From the IMG/VR virus record IMGVR_UViG_3300017923_000012, positions 1-24,663 of that record: DNA of 24,663 bases. One strand, 5' to 3'. Shown in pieces: positions 20,207-24,663 of the stretch (positions are counted from its first letter, which is position 1; each line of letters begins with the position of its first letter). Source of the stretch: a virus. The position numbers were made by a program, and so were the translations under genes. The notes beneath the pieces were generated by a model, which did not search any database, was not told the DNA's origin, and saw nothing but the letters and a program-made list of their open reading frames with translations.

Positions 20207-20617
20207 ATGGCCTACGCCGTGCTGCAGGACCTGATCGACCGCTATGGGCAGACCGAGATCCTGGAGCTGACCGACCGGGACCAGAGCGGCCAGGTCGACG
20301 AGGCCGTGGCCCAGAAGGCCCTGGACGACGCTGCCGCAGAGGTGGACGGCTACCTGGGCGGCCGCTACGAGCTGCCCCTGGACAGCCCGCCGCCGGTGCT
20401 CTCGCGCCTGACCTCGGACATCGCCAGGTACCGACTGTATGACAACCTGGCCCCGGACGAGGTGCGCAACCGCTACGAGGACGCGGTCAAGTTCCTGCGG
20501 GCCGTGTCCGAGGGCAAGATCAGCCTGGGCGCGAGCCAGCCGCCGGAGTCGACCGGCTCGCCGCAAGTGGCCAAGGGGGTCCGCATGTTCGACACCGACA
20601 GCCTGGAGGGCTTTTAG
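20207..20617 (+). CDS. Head-tail joining protein, DUF1320 (Mu gp36-like)
   Basis: A 136-residue protein of the DUF1320/Mu gp36 family. It is mainly helical, with the family opening YAVLQDLIDRYGQTEILELTD-type helix, then AAAEVDGYLGGRYELPL and SDIARYRLYDNLAPDEVRNRY. By fold this family belongs with neck or head-completion proteins that extend the portal. AAGGAGGAG precedes the ATG. The next gene starts one base after the stop. Confidence 0.88.
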   Translation: MAYAVLQDLIDRYGQTEILELTDRDQSGQVDEAVAQKALDDAAAEVDGYLGGRYELPLDSPPPVLSRLTSDIARYRLYDNLAPDEVRNRYEDAVKFLRAVSEGKISLGASQPPESTGSPQVAKGVRMFDTDSLEGF

Positions 20618-20618
20618 G

Positions 20619-21173
20619 ATGCTGGCCGAGATCGAGGACGCCATCGTGGCCCGGCTCCAGGAAGTGCTGGGCGCATCCGTGCGCACGGCCGAGACCCTGC
20701 CCGGCCCCTGGGACGAGCAGTCCCTGGGCCTGGCCATGCGCCAGGCCCCCGGGGTCTACGTGTATTGGGACGGCGGCCGGGCCTCGCGGCAGCGGGCCCG
20801 GTCGGACATCTCCGCCGTCTACCGCGTCTACGCGGTGACCGGCCATGCCAGCGGCCAGCGGGAACGGAGGCGCGGCGCCTCGCACCAGATCGGTGCCTAC
20901 GAGATCCTGGAGCGAGTGGTGCCCGCCCTGCACGGCCTGTCCACCCCATACGGCCAGCTGGCCTTCGGGCGGATCGCGGTCCTGTCTCCGGCCAGCTCGC
21001 AGCGCAAGGGCATCGCCGTGTACGAGGCGGAGTTTTCCATCGAGGCGCCCTTCCCCGCCCTGCGGGACGCGGCCGACCTGGCCGACTTCGCCGTCTACTC
21101 GGCCACGCACGAGGTTGGCGGCGAGGATACGCCCGACACCTACAGCCACAAAGACATACCCACGGGAGGGTGA
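20619..21173 (+). CDS. Neck/tail protein, DUF1834 (Mu gp37-like)
   Basis: A 184-residue protein of the Mu gp37/DUF1834 family: an N-terminal helix (LAEIEDAIVARLQEVLG), then PGVYVYWDGG, VYRVYAVTGHASGQ and a long helix (AYEILERVVPALHGL), ending in a beta-rich part with GIAVYEAEFSIEAPF. It is thought to act at the head-tail junction or tail terminator. The start ATG 20619 lies one base after the gp36-like stop. The overall layout resembles tail terminator proteins of other myophages. Confidence 0.85.
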   Translation: MLAEIEDAIVARLQEVLGASVRTAETLPGPWDEQSLGLAMRQAPGVYVYWDGGRASRQRARSDISAVYRVYAVTGHASGQRERRRGASHQIGAYEILERVVPALHGLSTPYGQLAFGRIAVLSPASSQRKGIAVYEAEFSIEAPFPALRDAADLADFAVYSATHEVGGEDTPDTYSHKDIPTGG

Positions 21174-21175
21174 TC

Positions 21176-21367
21176 ATGAAGCGATTCATCAAGCCGGCCA
21201 AGGGCCTGAGGGTGCGCCGGCCGGGCAACGGCCGCCCGCTGCCCGAGGAGGGCGCCTGGGTCGAGTACAGCGGCTACTGGATGCGGCGCAGGGCCGAGGG
21301 CTCGGTCACGGAGGCCAAGCCGCCGAAGAAGCCGGCCAAGGCCGCGCCCGAGCAAAAGGAGGGATAA
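21176..21367 (+). CDS. Small protein, DUF2635 (Mu gp38-like)
   Basis: A 63-residue protein of the DUF2635/Mu gp38 family: FIKPAKGLRVRRPGNGRPLPEEG followed by VEYSGYWMRR across a short break, and a basic Lys/Ala tail. It always precedes the sheath gene in Mu-like phages. Its role is unknown. GGGAGG lies 6 bases before ATG 21176. The sheath starts 3 bases after its stop. Confidence 0.85.
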   Translation: MKRFIKPAKGLRVRRPGNGRPLPEEGAWVEYSGYWMRRRAEGSVTEAKPPKKPAKAAPEQKEG

Positions 21368-21370
21368 AGC

Positions 21371-22858
21371 ATGGCCATCAGCGCGACAGTTTTCAACGAC
21401 ATCCCGGCCGCCCTGCGGATTCCGGGGTGGTATATCGAGTTCGACAATCGCCTGGCCGGCAACGCCGTGTTCATGGGCAAGCTTTTGGTCATCGGCCAGA
21501 AGCTGTCCGGCGGCAGCCAGGAGGCCGGCTCCCTGGTCCGGGTGACCAGCAAGGAGCAGGCCGACGACCTGTTCGGCCGGGGCTCCATGCTGGCCGAGAT
21601 GATGCGGGCCATCAAGGAGGTGGACCTGTACACCGAGACCTGGGCCGTGGCCCTGGATGACGACGATACCGGCGTGGAGGCCTCCGGCTCCCTGGAGGTG
21701 ACCGCCGGGCCGAGCGAGACGCGGCCCCTGGCCCTGTACATCGCCGGGCGGCGGGTATGGGTGGACATGGCTGCGGGCGACGACCCGTCGGCAGTGGCCC
21801 AGAGCATCGTGGACGCCATCAACGCGGACGACCGCATGCCGGTGACTGCCGAGGTCAACAGCACCACTTCGAGCCAGGCGGACATCACATGCAGGTGGGC
21901 CGGCGAGACCGGCAACGACATCGACTTGCGCGACTCGGTCAAGGGCGAGAAGCGGCCCAAGGGGCTGGCCCTGACCTACACCCAGCCCACGGGCGGCTCG
22001 GTCAATCCGGCGCTCGATCCGGCCATCGCGGCGATGGGCGACGAGTGGTGGAACTGGATCTGCCTGCCCTACGCGGACACGACCAGCCTGGAGGCGATGG
22101 AGTCGGAGCTTGCCGACCGCTACGGCCCGATGCGCCAGGTTGGCGGCCGGGCTTTCTGCGCCTTCCGGGGCACGCACAGCGAGACCGGCACCTTCGGCGG
22201 CAACCGCAATTCGCCGCACGTGACCATCATGGGCACCAATCTGGTCCCGAGCCCGACCTGGATCTGGGCGGCGGTCAACGCCATCGTGGGGGCCAAAAAC
22301 CTGGCCAATGACCCGGCCAGGCCGCTGCAGCGCCTGGAGCTGCCCGGCCTGATCGGCCCGAGCGAGGACGTGCGCTGGAACGACGCCGAGCGGAACCTGT
22401 TGCTGTTCGACGGCATCGCCACCTACACCGTGGCCACGGACGGCACGGTGCGCATCGAGCGACAGATCACCACCTACCAGGAGAACGAGTCCGGGGTGGC
22501 CGACGACTCCTACCTGGACATCAACACGCCGGAGACCCTGGAGCGCATACGCTTCGAGCAGGTCAGCCTGTTCGCCCAGAAGTACCCGCGCCACAAGCTG
22601 GCGGCCGACGAGGACCGGGAGTTCTACGACCCATCCCAGCCGATCATGACCCCGAAGGTGGCTAAAACCGAGCTTTTGAATCTGTACCGGCTGACCTTCA
22701 TGGGCGACCGGGGCTGGGTGCGCGACTACGACGGCTACGCCGAGAGCCTGCAGGCTAGCATCGACCCGGACGACCCCAGCCGGCTGAACGTGATCGACCA
22801 GCCCATGCTGATCGGGCAGTACCGCGTGCACGCCCAGCAGACCCAGTTCCGCCGCTAA
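21371..22858 (+). CDS. Contractile tail sheath protein (Mu L-like)
   Basis: A 495-residue sheath subunit, length equal to Mu L. The N-terminus has NDIPAALRIPGWYIEFDN, and the middle contains the sheath Ala/Thr-rich insertion. The conserved C-terminal domain has YTVATDGTVRIERQITTY and SYLDINTPETLERIRFEQ. It assembles around the tail tube and contracts to drive DNA delivery, which makes the virus a myophage. AAGGAGGG is upstream of ATG 21371. Its stop codon is the loop of a hairpin. Confidence 0.95.
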   Translation: MAISATVFNDIPAALRIPGWYIEFDNRLAGNAVFMGKLLVIGQKLSGGSQEAGSLVRVTSKEQADDLFGRGSMLAEMMRAIKEVDLYTETWAVALDDDDTGVEASGSLEVTAGPSETRPLALYIAGRRVWVDMAAGDDPSAVAQSIVDAINADDRMPVTAEVNSTTSSQADITCRWAGETGNDIDLRDSVKGEKRPKGLALTYTQPTGGSVNPALDPAIAAMGDEWWNWICLPYADTTSLEAMESELADRYGPMRQVGGRAFCAFRGTHSETGTFGGNRNSPHVTIMGTNLVPSPTWIWAAVNAIVGAKNLANDPARPLQRLELPGLIGPSEDVRWNDAERNLLLFDGIATYTVATDGTVRIERQITTYQENESGVADDSYLDINTPETLERIRFEQVSLFAQKYPRHKLAADEDREFYDPSQPIMTPKVAKTELLNLYRLTFMGDRGWVRDYDGYAESLQASIDPDDPSRLNVIDQPMLIGQYRVHAQQTQFRR

Positions 22859-22876
22859 GCGGCGTTTAAACGGCGG
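22849..22876 (+). other. Alternative hairpins around the sheath stop codon
   Basis: CGCCGC (22850-22855) and GCGGCG (22859-22864) can pair with the stop codon TAA as the loop. Alternatively CCGCCG (22849-22854) pairs with CGGCGG (22871-22876). The two forms exclude each other. Terminating ribosomes would open the first, and the second borders the ribosome-binding site of the tube gene, so coupling of sheath and tube expression is possible. Confidence 0.5.
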
Positions 22877-22893
22877 TTAAAGGAGGACGAACC

Positions 22894-23250
22894 ATGAGCG
22901 GACGAATCACCGGGGTGGCAACCATCCGCGTGGACGGGAAGGAGTTCCCTACCGAGCGCGGCGCGACCCTGAACCCGGGCGGCGTGAACCGCGAGACCAA
23001 GATGGCCGGCAGGCGCGTCTACTACAACGAGGAGCCGGTGGCCCCGACCCTGCAGGCCACGGTGCTGCACACCGAGGACCTGGACCTGATCGAGATGGGC
23101 AAGATCCGAGACGCCACGGTCTTGTTCGAGTGCGACAACGGGCAGGACTACATGCTGACCGGGGCCTTTGTAACGGAAACGGCGGAGCTGTCCAGCGGCG
23201 ACGGAAGCGTGCGCCTGCGCATGGCCGCCCGGACATGCGAGAGGATATAA
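22894..23250 (+). CDS. Tail tube protein (Mu M-like)
   Basis: A 118-residue tail tube subunit of the Mu M family: GVATIRVDGKEFPTERGATL, then VYYNEEPVAPTLQATVLHTE and DYMLTGAFVTETAELSSGDG. The fold is a beta-sandwich that stacks as hexamers inside the sheath. AAAGGAGG is 8 bases before ATG 22894. The tube gene after the sheath and before the assembly chaperone is the standard myophage order. Confidence 0.92.
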   Translation: MSGRITGVATIRVDGKEFPTERGATLNPGGVNRETKMAGRRVYYNEEPVAPTLQATVLHTEDLDLIEMGKIRDATVLFECDNGQDYMLTGAFVTETAELSSGDGSVRLRMAARTCERI

Positions 23251-23251
23251 C

Positions 23252-23563
23252 ATGGACGACAAGATTAAATATATAGAAGACGGGGCGGTGATCCAGCTGG
23301 ACGAGCCGATCACGTACAAGGCCAGCAAGCTGGACGAGGAGAAAACGGTAAGCGAGATCGAGCTGACCACCAGGATCAAGGGCAAGCACCTGAAGGCAAT
23401 GGATCAGGCCGAGGGCGAGGTGGGCAAGAGCCTGGCGCTCATCGCCAAGTTGTCCGGGCTGCCCCGGTTCGCCGCGGACGAGCTGTCCGGCCGGGACTTC
23501 GCGGCGGCGATGGAGGTGATCGAACCTTTTTTGCCGGGGTCCCCGACGACTGGACGGGGCTAG
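23252..23563 (+). CDS. Tail assembly chaperone, short form (Mu gp41-like)
   Basis: A 103-residue protein of the Mu gp41 tail assembly chaperone group (VIQLDEPITYKASKLDEEKT, then SEIELTTRIKGKHLKAMDQ and LIAKLSGLPRFAADEL). It binds the tape measure protein during tail building. The gene starts one base after the tube stop. Near its end lies a slippery heptamer (23527-23533) that gives access to a longer form. The last ten residues after the slip (PGSPTTGRG) look like unselected read-on. Confidence 0.9.
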   Translation: MDDKIKYIEDGAVIQLDEPITYKASKLDEEKTVSEIELTTRIKGKHLKAMDQAEGEVGKSLALIAKLSGLPRFAADELSGRDFAAAMEVIEPFLPGSPTTGRG

Positions 23564-23691
23564 TCCGGTTTTTGGCCTGGATGTTTCCGGGGTTTTCGCC
23601 CCCGGATCTGTTGGAAATGGATATGCCGGATCTTATATGGTGGCACGGCCAGGCCGAAGAGCTGGCCGGGGAGCTGAAATCGAATGGCTGA
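23252..23691 (+). CDS. Tail assembly chaperone, -1 frameshift extended form
   Basis: The heptamer T TTT TTG (23527-23533) is in the right register for -1 slippage after codon 94. The new frame is open for 52 codons to TGA 23689-23691 and encodes a GpE-like segment (FLAWMFPGFSPPDLLEMD, then DLIWWHGQAEEL), which resembles the E' tail of P2 and lambda GT-type chaperones. The fused product would be 146 residues. Frameshifting at this locus is conserved in long-tailed phages. ATG 23580 within the segment is a weak alternative start. Confidence 0.75.
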
Positions 23692-24663
23692 GATGAAGAC
23701 AAGCATAATAATGCAGCTGGTGGACCGGGTCACGCGTCCGGTCCGCCGGGTGACGCAGTCGCTTTCCCGGGTGAGCCGCCGGGCCGGGCTGAACCGTTTG
23801 ACCGCCCAGGCCCGGCGGGTAAAGTCCGCTATTGGTGGCATGATTAGCAACCTGGGTAACTTGACCAGAAACCTTGCAATGATGGGAGGTGCGGCCGCAG
23901 GCGCGGTCTGGGGTCTGCACCGGCTGGTGTCCGGGTTCACGGAACCGGCCGATGCCGCGATCAAACTTTCGCGCAGGGTGTCTCTTACCCACGAGGAAGT
24001 CCAGAAGCTCATGGGCGCGGCAGAGCGCATGACCACCGGCGGCGGGCAGATGATTGCAAGCAACCTGGCCAGGTTTTCCCGGCGGATGGCTGAGGCAGCG
24101 GCCGGAACGGGTGAGGCAGCTGATGCTTACGAGTGGGCCGGGATTCAGCTTCGGGACTCGTCGGGCCAGATGCGCTCAGGCATGGAAGTGATCAAGGACC
24201 TCATGGATACTATGGAAAACATGGAATCCAAGGACATGCAGCAGCGTTTCGCCCAGGCCGTGTTCGGCAGATCCGGCGAGGAAATGGTCAACCTGCTCAA
24301 CCAGGGCCGGGGGGCGTTTGAAGCCGCGCTGCAGGAGTGGACGGACACCGGCGAGCTGCAGACGAAAGAACAAGCCGAGGCGGCGGAGCGCTACAACGAC
24401 AACATGGAAAACCTGATGGCCACGATCCGCGGCGTGCGAAACACCGTGATCGGTTCTCTGCTGCCTGCGCTAAACCAGTGGCTGCAGCGGATCACTCGGC
24501 TGACCCAGGCAAACCGGGGGGTGATAACCGAAGAGGTGTTGTCCGGCATCCGCAAGTTCTGGACGTTTCTGCGGCGCGTGGGGTCGGTTGTCTCCCGGGT
24601 CGCGGACCGGGTCGGGGGTTTTACAAACCTCCTTATCGGGCTGGCCGGGCTATTGGCTGGCAA
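23684..24663 (+). CDS. Tail tape measure protein (partial)
   Basis: An open frame from ATG 23684 to the window edge (326 complete codons). The N-terminus is basic and helical (VTRPVRRVTQSLSRVSRRAG), with a hydrophobic segment NLAMMGGAAAGAVWGLHRLV and then the tape-measure family part with SLTHEEVQKLMGAAERMTTGG, QRFAQAVFGRSGEEMVNLL and helical repeats; the last visible residues become hydrophobic. It sets tail length and would pass into the cell at injection. The start overlaps the chaperone frameshift product by 8 bases. Confidence 0.9.
   Translation, partial: MAEMKTSIIMQLVDRVTRPVRRVTQSLSRVSRRAGLNRLTAQARRVKSAIGGMISNLGNLTRNLAMMGGAAAGAVWGLHRLVSGFTEPADAAIKLSRRVSLTHEEVQKLMGAAERMTTGGGQMIASNLARFSRRMAEAAAGTGEAADAYEWAGIQLRDSSGQMRSGMEVIKDLMDTMENMESKDMQQRFAQAVFGRSGEEMVNLLNQGRGAFEAALQEWTDTGELQTKEQAEAAERYNDNMENLMATIRGVRNTVIGSLLPALNQWLQRITRLTQANRGVITEEVLSGIRKFWTFLRRVGSVVSRVADRVGGFTNLLIGLAGLLAG

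Noticed and set aside
21140-22831. 563-codon minus-strand ORF opposite the sheath gene
   Set aside because: It is a GC shadow; the sheath protein on the plus strand is unambiguous.
1-24663. CRISPR arrays, tRNAs, rRNAs and insertion sequences
   Set aside because: I looked for repeat-spacer patterns, tRNA cloverleaf signatures and IS-type transposase genes and saw none; the only transposase is the phage A protein.

Overview
The window is the left two thirds of a Mu-like transposable myophage, most probably integrated as a prophage in a high-GC bacterium. The gene order follows the Mu/BcepMu plan: repressors, HTH regulators, DDE transposase A, ATPase B, Gam, GemA, Mor, lysis genes, terminase, portal, F-like head protein, tail-completion protein, protease/scaffold, capsid, sheath, tube, tail assembly chaperone and tape measure. 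The first 91 bases encode, on the minus strand, the start of an iron-sulphur protein that looks like interrupted host DNA, so the left attachment end lies just to its right. I cannot name the host. The GC-rich codon use and the style of the genes would fit a Desulfovibrio-like deltaproteobacterium, but that is only an impression. The right end of the element is outside the window; the tape-measure gene runs off the edge.

Layout. 1-319: interrupted host gene, five 10-bp direct repeats and a 20-bp inverted repeat, probably transposase-binding DNA of the left end. 320-1764: two paralogous minus-strand XRE repressors. Each has its own operator array, and four sites of each array lie inside the 5' coding part of the repressor gene. 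1809-10376: plus-strand early/middle operon (HTH regulators, A, B, small replication-region proteins, Gam, GemA, Mor), interrupted by a minus-strand accessory gene (2627-3019) and followed by a second one (10303-10515). 8150-8394: a non-coding stretch with a complete type II hammerhead self-cleaving ribozyme, further hairpins and an intrinsic terminator. 10599-10630: a strong terminator closing the early/middle region. 10686-12525: lysis and small accessory genes (M15-type endolysin, membrane protein, nested outer-membrane lipoprotein, TraR/DksA-type zinc finger, DUF2730-like protein, winged-helix protein). 12528-20206: packaging and head genes. 20207-24663: neck and contractile tail genes, including a -1 frameshift in the tail assembly chaperone.

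How it works together. The repressors probably hold the early promoter near 1809-1838 silent; one operator lies in its spacer. On derepression, A and B drive replicative transposition, Gam protects DNA ends, and Mor would activate the next stage. The late genes then build a contractile-tailed particle filled by headful packaging. The two strongest non-standard observations are the hammerhead ribozyme just after the 7842-8156 gene, which could release a roughly 200-nt terminator-ended RNA, and the pair of colinear operator arrays embedded in the two diverged repressor genes.
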